Shown here: piece after piece, positions 55,398 to 64,000 of the stretch
Layout of the letters: every line of letters begins with the position of its first letter
Numbering within the stretch: the first letter of the stretch is position 1
From: Arsukibacterium indicum
Lineage (GTDB): Bacteria > Pseudomonadota > Gammaproteobacteria > Enterobacterales > Alteromonadaceae
Direction of reading: 5' to 3'
Assembly (NCBI RefSeq): GCF_019100565.1
Contig: NZ_JAHRID010000002.1
Span: 62,001-126,000 of the forward strand
DNA: 64,000 bases
The notes under the pieces: model-generated
Database searches by the model: none
What the model saw: the letters and a program-made list of their open reading frames with translations, nothing else
Told to the model about the DNA's origin: nothing
Position numbers and translations under genes: made by a program

Positions 55398-56461
55398 GTT
55401 TTAAAATTGCCAGCTCGCCACACAACAGAGTTAACCGCAGTACCGCTAATCTGATGCTGTTGGTCGCAATAGCTGCATTACCGGGTATTCTGGTGCAAGC
55501 AGTGCTGTTCGGTTATGGTGTGTTAATTCAGCTACTGTTGGCTATTGTTACCGCCTGGGCAGCTGAGGCGCTGACCATGCAATTGCGGAAAAAACCGGTA
55601 TTACCGCCGCTGAAAGATCACAGTGCTCTGCTGACAGGCTTACTGCTGGCAATTGCCATACCGCCTTATGCTCCCTGGTGGCTGATTGTTATTGGTACCT
55701 TTTTCGCGGTGGTTATTGTTAAGCAACTATATGGTGGCCTGGGTAATAACCTGTTTAATCCGGCAATGGCAGCTTACGTTATGTTGCTTATTGCCTTTCC
55801 ACTGCAAATGACCCAGTGGTTGCCGCCGGCAAGCCTGCAATCAGACAGTCTGAACCTGTCAGATGCAGTATGTGCGGTTTTCAGCCAGTTCAGTTGCAGT
55901 GGTTTTAGTATCAGTCAGTTGCAAACCGGTATTGACGGCATTTCCATGGCAACACCGCTGGACACCTTACGTACAGATTTAACAGCAGGCAAAACATTAA
56001 CAGAGAGCCTGCAACAGCCAGTTTTCTATGGCATTGCCGGCGCTGGCTGGCTTTGGGTTAATCTGGCGTATCTGGCCGGTGGATTAGTGTTGTTAAAACT
56101 TAACGTGATAGGTTGGCGTATTCCGCTGGCGGTGCTGGGCAGCTTATTTATTTTCAGTACCCTCAGCTGGCTGGCTGCCGCCGACAGTAACCCCAGCCCG
56201 CTGTTTCAGCTGTTTTCCGGTGCCACCATGCTGGCCGCTTTTTTTATTGCAACCGACCCGGTTTCAGCCTCTACTACCAATAAAGGCCGGTTACTGTATG
56301 GCGCACTGATTGGTTTTATGATTTTTATTATCCGTAAATACGGCGGCTATCCGGATGGCGTTGCTTTTGCGGTATTGCTGGCCAACATGGCTGTACCTCT
56401 TATCGACTATTACACCCGTCCGCGCACTTATGGTCACAAAGCTAAAGGAACGGGCAAATGA
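55394..56461 (+). CDS. rnfD: Rnf/Rsx subunit D
   Basis: A 355-residue membrane subunit of the NqrB/RnfD family with about ten helices. The FMN-attachment threonine lies in FSGATMLAA near residue 280, and the family ATDPVSAS motif follows. It overlaps rnfC by 4 nt and rnfG by 4 nt. Confidence 0.97.
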   Translation: MSFKIASSPHNRVNRSTANLMLLVAIAALPGILVQAVLFGYGVLIQLLLAIVTAWAAEALTMQLRKKPVLPPLKDHSALLTGLLLAIAIPPYAPWWLIVIGTFFAVVIVKQLYGGLGNNLFNPAMAAYVMLLIAFPLQMTQWLPPASLQSDSLNLSDAVCAVFSQFSCSGFSISQLQTGIDGISMATPLDTLRTDLTAGKTLTESLQQPVFYGIAGAGWLWVNLAYLAGGLVLLKLNVIGWRIPLAVLGSLFIFSTLSWLAAADSNPSPLFQLFSGATMLAAFFIATDPVSASTTNKGRLLYGALIGFMIFIIRKYGGYPDGVAFAVLLANMAVPLIDYYTRPRTYGHKAKGTGK

Positions 56462-57090
56462 TCCTACCCATCTCAAAAAATGCCCTGCTGCTGGCGCTAG
56501 TGGCTATAGTCTGTGTCGCTTTGCTTGGTCTGGTCAACCAGCTTACTCAACCGAAAATTGCCGAGCAGCAACTGGCTAATAAATTAGCGGTCCTTAATAA
56601 TGTGTTACCTGAAAACACCGCCAGCGAAAGCTTACTGGCTGATTGTGTTTTAGTGAAAAATGAAACACTGCTGGGACGCCCTTCACCACAGGCAATTTAC
56701 CGGTTGCGTGACGGCCAGCAAATCAGCGCCTATGTTGTTGAAACAACGGCACCTGATGGCTACAGCGGCAATATTGATTTAATTGTTGCAGTCACACCTG
56801 AAGGAACAGTTTTGGGAAGTCGGGTGCTGAATCATCAGGAGACACCGGGCCTTGGCGATAAGATTGAACGGCGGCGTTCCGCCTGGATTGACAGCGTTAA
56901 GGGCGTGCAAGTCAGTGCTGATAACCAGGCAGCCTGGGCAGTAAAGAAGGATGGCGGTCAGTTTGATCAATTTACCGGGGCAACCATTACCCCGCGAGCT
57001 GTTGTAAATGCGATATACAATGCAGGTTTACTGGTATTGCAAACGCCCGAGCTGGCAAGCCGGCCTGCGAATTGTGGAGCAAACCAATGA
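56458..57090 (+). CDS. rnfG: Rnf/Rsx subunit G (FMN-binding)
   Basis: A 210-residue protein with one membrane anchor and a periplasmic FMN domain. The covalent FMN site is the threonine in [25 protein letters not shown] is the other family motif. It starts with an ATGA overlap to rnfD and ends with an ATGA overlap to rnfE. Confidence 0.96.
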   Translation: MILPISKNALLLALVAIVCVALLGLVNQLTQPKIAEQQLANKLAVLNNVLPENTASESLLADCVLVKNETLLGRPSPQAIYRLRDGQQISAYVVETTAPDGYSGNIDLIVAVTPEGTVLGSRVLNHQETPGLGDKIERRRSAWIDSVKGVQVSADNQAAWAVKKDGGQFDQFTGATITPRAVVNAIYNAGLLVLQTPELASRPANCGANQ

Positions 57091-57791
57091 GCGACAACAC
57101 CAATACACTGCGTGAACTGACCGTACAAGGGCTCTGGCGCAATAACCCCGGGCTTGTTCAGTTACTGGGTCTGTGTCCGTTACTGGCCGTTACCGGTACC
57201 GTAACCAACGCTTTAGGCTTGGGCTTTGCCACCTTGCTGGTACTGCTGGGTTCTAACATTGTGGTCTCGCTGGTAAGAAATCTGGTGCCGTCGGAAATTC
57301 GTATCCCTGTGTTCGTGTTAATTATTGCCAGTTTCGTTACTGTCATTCAGTTGCTGATGAACGCTTTTACCTTCGGCTTATATCAGTCTCTGGGCATCTT
57401 TATTCCGCTGATCGTGACTAATTGTGCCATTATTGGCCGCGCCGAAGCGTTCGCCTCTAAAAACGCAGTTATCCCGTCGGCCATTGACGCCTTAATGATG
57501 GGCCTGGGCTTTATGCTGGTCTTAGTGGCACTGGGCGCTATGCGCGAAATATTAGGTCAGGGCACCCTGTTCGATGGTGCCGATTTGCTGCTGGGTAACT
57601 GGGCAGCAGTACTAAGAATAGAATTATTCAGCCTGGATACTCAGTTTTTACTGGCGATGCTTCCCCCGGGAGCATTTATTGGCATGGGGCTGCTGATTGC
57701 CCTGAAAAACCTGATAGATGCGAAGTTGCAACAACGCCAGGATCAGGCGGTCGGGATTACCCGCGCAAGAGTCACTGGCGCAGCGCAGTAA
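57087..57791 (+). CDS. rnfE: Rnf/Rsx subunit E
   Basis: A 234-residue six-helix subunit homologous to RnfA. The pattern [18 protein letters not shown] at the start, then [17 protein letters not shown], is typical. I use the ATG at 57087, which overlaps the rnfG stop; a GTG-type frame 15 bases earlier adds only residues inside rnfG. Last gene of the complex, followed 15 bases later by nth. Confidence 0.97.
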   Translation: MSDNTNTLRELTVQGLWRNNPGLVQLLGLCPLLAVTGTVTNALGLGFATLLVLLGSNIVVSLVRNLVPSEIRIPVFVLIIASFVTVIQLLMNAFTFGLYQSLGIFIPLIVTNCAIIGRAEAFASKNAVIPSAIDALMMGLGFMLVLVALGAMREILGQGTLFDGADLLLGNWAAVLRIELFSLDTQFLLAMLPPGAFIGMGLLIALKNLIDAKLQQRQDQAVGITRARVTGAAQ

Positions 57792-57806
57792 GAAAGGTCT
57801 GGCAAC

Positions 57807-58439
57807 GTGAACAAACAAAAGCGAATTGAAATACTCAGCCGGCTGCGCGCGGCTAACCCTGAGCCGACTACCGAGCTGGAATACAGCTCGCCATTTGAAT
57901 TACTGATTGCCGTGTTGTTATCAGCACAAGCCACCGACGTTGGCGTAAACAAAGCCACTAAGCATTTATTCCCGGTGGCCCGCACACCCCAGGCCATGCT
58001 CGATCTTGGCGTTGATGGCGTGAAGAATTATGTTAAAACCATCGGTTTGTTTAATACCAAAGCCGAAAACGTAATTAAAACCTGCCGTATTCTGGTTGAG
58101 CAACACAATGGTGAGGTGCCAGAGAACCGGGAAGCGCTGGAAGCCCTGCCTGGTGTCGGCCGTAAAACTGCCAATGTGGTATTGAATACCGCCTTTGGCT
58201 GGCCCACCATTGCAGTAGACACCCATATTTTCCGGGTATCTAACCGTACCAAACTGGCTCCGGGTAAAAATGTCGACGAGGTAGAGCACAAATTGCTTAA
58301 AGTGGTGCCGGACGAATTTAAACTCGACGTACACCACTGGCTTATTCTGCATGGCCGCTACACCTGTGTTGCCCGTAAACCAAAGTGTGGGTCGTGTATT
58401 ATTGAAGATTTGTGCGAATTTAAAGACAAAACCGAATAG
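57807..58439 (+). CDS. nth: Endonuclease III
   Basis: Bifunctional DNA glycosylase/AP lyase for oxidised pyrimidines. The helix-hairpin-helix LPGVGRKTA carries catalytic Lys120. Asp138 (AVDTH) is the second catalytic residue. The [4Fe-4S] ligands are Cys187, Cys194, Cys197 and Cys203. All have E. coli numbering, as does the 210-residue length. It follows rnfE by 15 bases, an arrangement that is conserved in many gammaproteobacteria. Confidence 0.97.
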   Translation: MNKQKRIEILSRLRAANPEPTTELEYSSPFELLIAVLLSAQATDVGVNKATKHLFPVARTPQAMLDLGVDGVKNYVKTIGLFNTKAENVIKTCRILVEQHNGEVPENREALEALPGVGRKTANVVLNTAFGWPTIAVDTHIFRVSNRTKLAPGKNVDEVEHKLLKVVPDEFKLDVHHWLILHGRYTCVARKPKCGSCIIEDLCEFKDKTE

Positions 58440-58447
58440 GAGTCTGT

Positions 58448-58849
58448 ATGCGAATGCTACATACCATGCTGCGCGTGGGTAATTTAGAAAAATCTATTGC
58501 CTTTTATACCGATGTACTGGGTATGAAACTGCTGCGCCAGTCAGATAACAAAGAGTATAAGTATACGTTAGCTTTTGTTGGTTATGGTGATGAAAGCGAG
58601 CATACCGTGCTGGAGCTTACCTACAACTGGGGTACCAGCAGCTATGATTTAGGCAATGCATATGGTCATATCGCGCTGGAAGTTGACAATGTGTATGAGG
58701 CCTGTGAAAAAATACGGGCTAAAGGCGGTGTAATAAGCCGTGAACCCGGCCCTGTTAAAGGTGGCACCACTGAAATTGCTTTTGTTCGTGATCCGGACAA
58801 TTACGCGATAGAACTTATTCAGAAGAAAGCCAGATACGAAACCCTATAA
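58448..58849 (+). CDS. gloA: Lactoylglutathione lyase (glyoxalase I)
   Basis: Converts the methylglyoxal-glutathione hemithioacetal to S-lactoylglutathione. The metal ligands His5, Glu56, His74 and Glu122 are all present with standard numbering. The 133-residue length and [16 protein letters not shown] start are typical of the Ni-dependent type. It follows nth by 8 bases with AGGAG upstream, so it may be cotranscribed with the rnf-nth operon. Confidence 0.96.
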   Translation: MRMLHTMLRVGNLEKSIAFYTDVLGMKLLRQSDNKEYKYTLAFVGYGDESEHTVLELTYNWGTSSYDLGNAYGHIALEVDNVYEACEKIRAKGGVISREPGPVKGGTTEIAFVRDPDNYAIELIQKKARYETL

Positions 58850-58863
58850 AAGCCGGAGCAGAC

Positions 58864-59370
58864 ATGACGGATTTAACTAATAAAACAGCTTCAGAACTTC
58901 AGGTCAGAGCCGCTACCAGTGATGATGCCGCCACGATTCTGCAGTTTATTACTGAGCTGGCTATTTTTGAGAAAGCCGAAAATGAAGTTCTGACTTCGGT
59001 AGAGCTGATTAACCAAACCTTGTTTAGCGCTGATGCCAAAGCACACGCGCTGATTTGTGAAAAAGCCGGTGAGCCAATTGGCTTTGCTGTTTATTTTTAT
59101 AACTATTCGACCTGGCTGGGTAAATATGGCCTCTATCTGGAGGATTTATATGTTACGCCGGCAGCCCGGCGCACCGGTGCAGGTAAAGTAATTTTTAAAG
59201 CGCTGGCAAAGATTGCTGCGGCTAATAACTGTGGCCGCTTTGAATGGAGTGTACTGGACTGGAATGAACCGGCCATTAAATTTTACCAGGCGCTTGGTGC
59301 CCAGGCGAAAACAGAATGGATAGGTTATCGCTTAACCGAACAACAAATTAAAGCCCTGGCTAACCATTAA
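58864..59370 (+). CDS. SSAT-like GNAT acetyltransferase
   Basis: A 168-residue GNAT protein. The core FYNYSTWLGKYGLYLEDLYV, then the acetyl-CoA loop ARRTGAGKVIFKALA and SVLDWNEPAIKFYQALGA, closely resembles the spermidine/spermine N1-acetyltransferase (thialysine acetyltransferase) subfamily. The usual Arg-Gly-x-Gly-x-Gly is RTGAG here. A polyamine or thialysine substrate is a family-based inference. It lies 14 bases after gloA. Confidence 0.85.
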   Translation: MTDLTNKTASELQVRAATSDDAATILQFITELAIFEKAENEVLTSVELINQTLFSADAKAHALICEKAGEPIGFAVYFYNYSTWLGKYGLYLEDLYVTPAARRTGAGKVIFKALAKIAAANNCGRFEWSVLDWNEPAIKFYQALGAQAKTEWIGYRLTEQQIKALANH

Positions 59371-59403
59371 GCATAAGCGCTTGGTTTAACGTTGCAGTAC
59401 CAC

Positions 59404-60228
59404 TTACTGCAACTGTGCTTGCCTCTCACTGGCGAATTGCTCCAACCGGCTTATCATCTGCTCAGAATACACGCCCTGATAAAGGGCCCTCATACTGCCG
59501 TCAAGGTAGCTTTGTTCCAGCACCCGTTGCCAGCGACCAATAGTGGTATCATCAATATCCAGAGAGAACGCCAGATATAGCCGCACCTGACTTAACGGCT
59601 GCAACATAACTAACTGATGGCCTGCCTGCTGCATTTGTAATTTTCGCTCGCCGGCACTTGCCTCATTCAGCACTACCAGCTGCACTCTGCCTTTTAGCAG
59701 CAAAGTAAAACAATCACCATGATTTACCGTCAAAATAAGATTTTGTCCTTCGGTAAAGCCCAACCGCTTTAAAGCATTTACATGCACCGACTCACGATAT
59801 TCACATGCCAGATATTTATTACCGGTACCAGTATAAAATTGCTGTCCGGCAAAGTTATCACTGCGGCCATACAAGCCAATGGTGTGCACCTTTAACGGCC
59901 CCACCCATTTAAAATAAGGTTCACGTTCGGCATTGCGTACCGTTTCGAATATACCACTGTTGGGCTGGCTTCTGGCTAAACCCAGCGCCCTGGCCCATGG
60001 CAGCAACTCGATGGTTGCAGGCTGGTCCAAACGGCTTAGTAGTAACTTAATAAGTTCAACTGTTGCCCCGGCAACATTACCACTGGCGTCAATATATTCT
60101 CCAGGGGGGCTGTGTTCGGTGTACAAGCGCAGCACCGGCTGTTCTGCCTGCATGGGCACAGCTAACGCCAAATTTAAAGAGTTAAGCCAGCTTGCTATAA
60201 AAAAGAAATAAAGTACAAACTTCGGCAT
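59404..60228 (-). CDS. Periplasmic solute-binding protein-like, SBP_bac_3 family
   Basis: A 274-residue secreted protein with a signal peptide ending near ALAVPMQA and a type 3 solute-binding fold (VLRLYTEHSPPGEYIDASG, then GATVELIKLLLSRL). I use the ATG at 60228, with GGAG eight bases upstream; an extended frame to 60264 is not needed. No ABC permease or ATPase is adjacent. It could serve as an orphan receptor or amino acid-binding protein. Many such orphans occur in Alteromonadales. Confidence 0.8.
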   Translation of the reverse strand: MPKFVLYFFFIASWLNSLNLALAVPMQAEQPVLRLYTEHSPPGEYIDASGNVAGATVELIKLLLSRLDQPATIELLPWARALGLARSQPNSGIFETVRNAEREPYFKWVGPLKVHTIGLYGRSDNFAGQQFYTGTGNKYLACEYRESVHVNALKRLGFTEGQNLILTVNHGDCFTLLLKGRVQLVVLNEASAGERKLQMQQAGHQLVMLQPLSQVRLYLAFSLDIDDTTIGRWQRVLEQSYLDGSMRALYQGVYSEQMISRLEQFASERQAQLQ

Positions 60229-60315
60229 ACAAACTACTCCAGCCTGGTTCGCCATTAAACTCATAGCAAATTAATAACATGAAAAAATCAAAATTAAAAC
60301 ATAACACCTAATTAT

Positions 60316-61206
60316 TTAATCCAGTGTAATAGTCACTTTTTCATTTAGCGACATGGCCAGATTATTGTCATAATAAGCCGCTTCATTTATAAAAGTTGGG
60401 TACACCGTCGTATCGCCTTCATAACAAATTTCCGTACCATCAAATAACATAAAAATTGGGTCGCCAGGGTTAATCGGCTGATAGTCTTTATCCTGAACAT
60501 TTTTATGTACCATGCCAAGTCGCTCACCTCGTTCATTCATTGGCAGTTTAATACTGTACAAATAACGGAAAGCTTCAGTTTGCCGGGGCAGTTCTGGCAA
60601 GGTGCCATTGTTATACAACTCAACAAAATCAAGAATATGCCGGGTCATCCGATCCATCAGGTCCAATACATCATGGCGCAGCACAGATTGTGGTTGAGGC
60701 CCCACTTCCACCAATACCCCATAGCGACCGAGCGTACACATTAATGCATGGTCCTCAGCAGCGAAATGATCTTCATCCCGGGAAATAATGGCCTCCGGCA
60801 TAACCATTTTGACATAAGCGGCTAACTGATTATAAAAAGGCCCGGCCTGCGTCAGTATTAGGCAGGCGCCCATGTTGCTGGTGGTATTGTGAAGATCAAT
60901 CAGCAAATCGGTTTTCGCGGCACCTTTGGGGCCAAGTTCAGCATTCAGCACCTTCGCCCGGCTTTGCTCATAGTTGCTCAGTGCCGGGTTGGCCAAATCA
61001 CTATTTTTAAACTGCCGGTTTAAGTCACTGTGCAAATATCGTTTGTTTGCATAATGCGCTTCCGGATTTGCCCAGACACAACGACAGTCGAAGCTGGCTC
61101 TGCTAATCAGCTCAGGCCTGGCCTGGTATTGTTTGATTAAATAGATACCTGAGAATTCATTACCGTGGACACCGCCAACAATGGCGACCTGCTTTATTTT
61201 ATCCAT
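60316..61206 (-). CDS. Aspartoacylase/AstE-family metallohydrolase
   Basis: A 296-residue zinc carboxypeptidase-fold enzyme. Zinc ligands are His14 and Glu17 (GGVHGNEFSG) and His106 (LIDLHNTTSN). The substrate-binding DLNR motif is at 61-64 and the catalytic Glu lies in VEVGPQ. The pattern fits aspartoacylase (N-acetyl-aspartate deacylase) better than succinylglutamate desuccinylase, but the substrate is unproven. It stands alone between bfd and the binding protein. Confidence 0.86.
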   Translation of the reverse strand: MDKIKQVAIVGGVHGNEFSGIYLIKQYQARPELISRASFDCRCVWANPEAHYANKRYLHSDLNRQFKNSDLANPALSNYEQSRAKVLNAELGPKGAAKTDLLIDLHNTTSNMGACLILTQAGPFYNQLAAYVKMVMPEAIISRDEDHFAAEDHALMCTLGRYGVLVEVGPQPQSVLRHDVLDLMDRMTRHILDFVELYNNGTLPELPRQTEAFRYLYSIKLPMNERGERLGMVHKNVQDKDYQPINPGDPIFMLFDGTEICYEGDTTVYPTFINEAAYYDNNLAMSLNEKVTITLD

Positions 61207-61376
61207 ATTCTCTCCATCACTAATACTCTCAAAGCTTAGTCGTTAATAACTAAGCGTGGTCTATCGTTAAGTAAGTATTATGGCGTTATTGGTAACAAAA
61301 CAGAACAAAACCGAATAAAAAGCGCAGATTTAATTGTCCGGGGCTGAAGGATAATGATCAGGCAACAAAAGAGTGT

Positions 61377-61583
61377 TCAGGCAGCAGGCTTGGCCAACTC
61401 GTCGATGTCACGGGCTTGTTTAACCAGCTCGTTGTGTAAAATAGCACTGGCCTGAGATACACATTTCCCACACTGACTGCCGACGCCAAGATTCGTTTTC
61501 AGATCACGCATAGTACAGGCACCACTGGCAATGTTTTGCTTAATGGCTTTATCTGACACTGCTTTGCATAAACATACGAACAT
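61377..61583 (-). CDS. bfd: Bacterioferritin-associated ferredoxin
   Basis: A 68-residue [2Fe-2S] protein that reduces bacterioferritin to release iron. The cluster ligands are Cys4, Cys6, Cys38 and Cys41 (VCLCKAV and QCGKC), in the Bfd arrangement. No bacterioferritin gene is adjacent. The start ATG has a purine-rich upstream sequence. Confidence 0.93.
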   Translation of the reverse strand: MFVCLCKAVSDKAIKQNIASGACTMRDLKTNLGVGSQCGKCVSQASAILHNELVKQARDIDELAKPAA

Positions 61584-61663
61584 GACGCTGCCCTTTTTCT
61601 ATCAAGACAGCGCCATATTAATCTAACTGCGAATTGTTATCAATACCATTCTATAAAATTTGC

Positions 61664-62866
61664 TTAACGGAACAGCACTTTTTCCTGCTGGAACCAGTGC
61701 ACGCAAAACGCAATCAGTGCTCCCGCCAAAGCGGTAGTTGAGGCAAATATCAGTGCCAGTAAACCATAGTCTGCCGTGCCTTTTAGCAACTCTTTAATCG
61801 CCAGCGCAATATTAGTCAGCGGTATTAAAGCCGTTGTAACATCCAGCTCCATACCCGGCGCCATTGCTATCATCAGTGGCACAATAACCAATATAGTCAA
61901 CGGGCTCATATAATTTTGTGCTTCTTTAAAGGTACGGGCATATATCGATATCGCCAGCAACAACGCGGCAAAAATTGCAGCCGTAGGTAGCAGTAACGAA
62001 AACATCAGCACTAAATCAACCACAGTAATGCTGGCCAGCGCTTCCGACACCTTGGATAAATCAGCAAAGGCACTGATTATTGCCCCCCAAACACCGAGAC
62101 TGACTACCGTTATCAGGGCAGTCATTAAGGCAGTAGTCAATACTGTTAAAAACTTACCAAGAACAATTGCTGTGCGGCTAACAGGACAAATTAACAGGGT
62201 TTCCAGCGTGCCGCGCTCTTTTTCGCCCGCGCCCATGTCCACCGCCGGATACATAGCACCACTTAAACACAACAACACCAGAGCGTAGGCCAGAATGGCG
62301 CCCATGCTCTCACCAATGTTTTCCCGCTGCTCGGCGGTATTCACCCGGGTAAGCTCAACCGGCTTGAGTATTGCCGTCAGGTTAGCCGGGTCAACGCCGA
62401 GCTGGCTCAGGGTGTCGCGCTGTAATTCTTCCGTGTAAGTTTTCAGCATTTCATCGAAATAGTTGTACATGAAGTCAAGCTGCGACGAGCGGTTATAAAT
62501 TAACTGCCACTCAGTCTGCTGCACTGAGGCTTTACGGCTGGCAAAATCGGCAGGAATAACCAAGGCTACATCAAACTCATCATTACGGATAGCCGCAACC
62601 AGTTCTTGCTCAGAGCTTAATGTTGTCTCTACTTTTTTAAAGTTTTTATGGTAAAACAGCGCCTCAGCAAATTGCGGTGCCTGCTGTTCGTTAATAATTA
62701 CATAACGGTGCTGCTCTTCCATCGCTTTACTGGTGGTCGTCGCCATAACCAGCCCCACGATGCCAAACAACACAGGAAAAATAAGAATAGGCAATAAAAT
62801 AACGAAAATGAGGGTTTTTTTATCGCGCAGTAATTCTGTTAATTCTTTAAAGTAAACCTGCCACAT
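61664..62866 (-). CDS. natB: ABC-2 type transporter permease, NatB family
   Basis: A 400-residue permease with an N-terminal helix (ILLPILIFPVLFGIVGLV), a long extracytoplasmic domain (about 45-200) and five C-terminal helices. The GAGEKERGTLETLLICP motif is the signature of NatB/ABC-2 exporters. The ATG at 62866 lies one base after the natA stop (TAATATG), so the genes are coupled. The substrate (Na+ in Bacillus) is not certain here. Confidence 0.88.
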   Translation of the reverse strand: MWQVYFKELTELLRDKKTLIFVILLPILIFPVLFGIVGLVMATTTSKAMEEQHRYVIINEQQAPQFAEALFYHKNFKKVETTLSSEQELVAAIRNDEFDVALVIPADFASRKASVQQTEWQLIYNRSSQLDFMYNYFDEMLKTYTEELQRDTLSQLGVDPANLTAILKPVELTRVNTAEQRENIGESMGAILAYALVLLCLSGAMYPAVDMGAGEKERGTLETLLICPVSRTAIVLGKFLTVLTTALMTALITVVSLGVWGAIISAFADLSKVSEALASITVVDLVLMFSLLLPTAAIFAALLLAISIYARTFKEAQNYMSPLTILVIVPLMIAMAPGMELDVTTALIPLTNIALAIKELLKGTADYGLLALIFASTTALAGALIAFCVHWFQQEKVLFR

Positions 62867-62867
62867 A

Positions 62868-63665
62868 TTATGCTGCTCCCTGCTGAACCTGATTAGCAAT
62901 AACGGCTAAAAACGCCTGACGTAGATCGCCGCCCGGTGTCAGCTGTTTAAACTCTGCCAGGCTGCCGGAAAAGCTGCTTAAGCCTTTGTCTATAACCACA
63001 ACCCGGTCACATAAGGCCCCTACCTCATCCAGATGATGTGTAGAGAAAATTACCGGGGTGCCTTGCGCTTTTAACGATTTAATAAAATCAAGGACCGTTT
63101 GCACTGTCATAATGTCGAGGCCGGTAGTAGGCTCGTCCAGAATAACCACTTTAGGGGAATGCACCACGGCGCGGGCAATCGCCGTTTTTTGTTTCATGCC
63201 GGTAGACATCGTATCTACCCGCCGATTGGCAAAATTATGCATATCAAGCAGGGTAAACAGCTCATCTATCCGGCTTTTTATTTCGGCTTCTTTCATACCA
63301 TGCAGCCTGGCAAAATAAGCAACATTTTCAAAAGCAGTAAGCTTGCCGTATAAACCGGTATCCGCCGATAAAAAACCAATTTCCTTGCGGGCCTGAATCG
63401 GTTTTTGCAGCACATCAATATCGTTAATAAATACCGAGCCACTGTCTTGTTTCAGTGCGGTAGATAACATGCGAAGTGTGGTAGTTTTACCGGCACCATT
63501 TGGCCCCAGCAAACCTAATACTTCGCCATTACCACAGGTAAAACTGACATCTCTTACCGAATGAAACGCTTTTTCGCTGTAACGCACGTCCTGCTTTTCG
63601 GTATCCGATAATTTATTGCCTTTGCTGATAGCAAACGCCTTAGCTAACCCTTTTATTTCTATCAT
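62868..63665 (-). CDS. natA: ABC transporter ATP-binding protein, NatA family
   Basis: A 265-residue ATPase with Walker A GPNGAGKTT (54-62), signature STGMKQKTAIARA and Walker B VVILDEPTTGLD. The variant STGMKQK signature is the NatA-type form. It carries a charged insertion at residues 15-35. It is followed directly by natB and preceded 9 bases upstream by a DUF3025 gene on the same strand. Confidence 0.9.
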   Translation of the reverse strand: MIEIKGLAKAFAISKGNKLSDTEKQDVRYSEKAFHSVRDVSFTCGNGEVLGLLGPNGAGKTTTLRMLSTALKQDSGSVFINDIDVLQKPIQARKEIGFLSADTGLYGKLTAFENVAYFARLHGMKEAEIKSRIDELFTLLDMHNFANRRVDTMSTGMKQKTAIARAVVHSPKVVILDEPTTGLDIMTVQTVLDFIKSLKAQGTPVIFSTHHLDEVGALCDRVVVIDKGLSSFSGSLAEFKQLTPGGDLRQAFLAVIANQVQQGAA

Positions 63666-63674
63666 TTAAGCTTC

Positions 63675-64000
63675 CTAATCGTTGCTTGTTTTTCTGGGCC
63701 GAAATGCTCTGAAATACGCTGTATTCTGGTAAAAATCATTATACTGATTCTCAGCCCACCAACCGGGTACCCCTAATAACGGTAATGGGGTCAGTTGCTG
63801 ATTATCAAGAAGTAACTGACAGTTAGCAATTTGTTGCTGCAATTTTTGGTCAATAAAACTGTAAGCATCTGTTAAAGGCCAGTGGCTAAAGCCTGCTGGC
63901 ACACTTAAAAACAGGCATTTGGCCGTTAAACCAAGAAACGGTGCTGTGGCCATTTCGTATATGGCATGGCCAAAAATAACCGGCCTTACCCCCTGCCACC
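63675..64000 (-). CDS. DUF3025 domain protein, partial (N-terminus outside window)
   Basis: The frame is open through base 64000 on the minus strand. Its first residues in the window, VIFGHAIYEMATAPFLGL, and the later TPLPLLGVPGWWAENQ are the C-terminal half of DUF3025. Family function is unknown. About 108 of roughly 250-280 codons are visible. It ends 9 bases before natA, suggesting an operon. Confidence 0.85.
   Translation of the reverse strand, partial: WQGVRPVIFGHAIYEMATAPFLGLTAKCLFLSVPAGFSHWPLTDAYSFIDQKLQQQIANCQLLLDNQQLTPLPLLGVPGWWAENQYNDFYQNTAYFRAFRPRKTSND

Overview
The window is chromosomal DNA from a gammaproteobacterium. The gene content and order suggest Alteromonadales or an allied group such as the Rheinheimera/Alishewanella/Arsukibacterium cluster. 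This is an inference from protein families and synteny: sdhCDA next to gltA, csdA-csdE beside tcdA, comEC-msbA-lpxK-ycaR-kdsB, lolCDE, mfd-csiV, and rnfABCDGE-nth. No database search was possible. Gene density is high, with many 1-13 nt overlaps between cistrons that point to translationally coupled operons.

Layout. 0-3.5 kb: TCA cycle genes (sdhA partial, sdhD and sdhC on minus; gltA on plus) around a shared divergent promoter region. 3.6-6.1 kb: CsdA/CsdE sulfur transfer and the t6A-modifying dehydratase TcdA. 5.3-12.7 kb: a minus-strand run, comEC-msbA-lpxK-ycaR-kdsB-RluA family-tcdA, covering lipid A/KDO, DNA uptake and RNA modification. 12.7-24.9 kb: DUF2062, lolCDE, a PilZ protein, mfd, csiV, an RbgA-type GTPase and a receiver-TPR protein. 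25.2-28.4 kb: DUF1993, a zinc alcohol dehydrogenase and rimO.

28.5-32.4 kb is the most accessory-looking part. A broken mgtC-like gene is followed by a lipoprotein of six CHRD repeats and a glutaredoxin-MauE membrane fusion. Then come an IS3-family transposase tail and a truncated NTF2-like gene.

32.4-35.9 kb: GNAT, SIMPL and a second-type EF-G. 35.9-41.4 kb: a cytochrome c oxidase cluster with fused subunits I and III, coxB, CtaG, an unrecognised small membrane protein, and DUF2231 and CopD-like proteins. 41.6-49.2 kb: an RND efflux pair, then uvrB coupled behind a MATE exporter. 49.2-50.1 kb: a long non-coding stretch and three identical tRNA-Asn genes. 50.2-58.4 kb: a degenerate GGDEF-EAL protein (CsrD-like), then rnfABCDGE-nth. 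58.4-64 kb: gloA, an SSAT-like acetyltransferase, a periplasmic binding protein, aspartoacylase, bfd, a NatAB-type ABC exporter and a partial DUF3025 gene.

I did not find a convincing new defence or biosynthetic system. The best leads are three proteins whose catalytic residues have been lost in an otherwise intact fold: the ComEC metallo-beta-lactamase domain, the TPR-linked receiver and the GGDEF/EAL protein. Others are the CHRD/glutaredoxin-MauE block bracketed by gene debris, and the architecture of the cytochrome oxidase operon.
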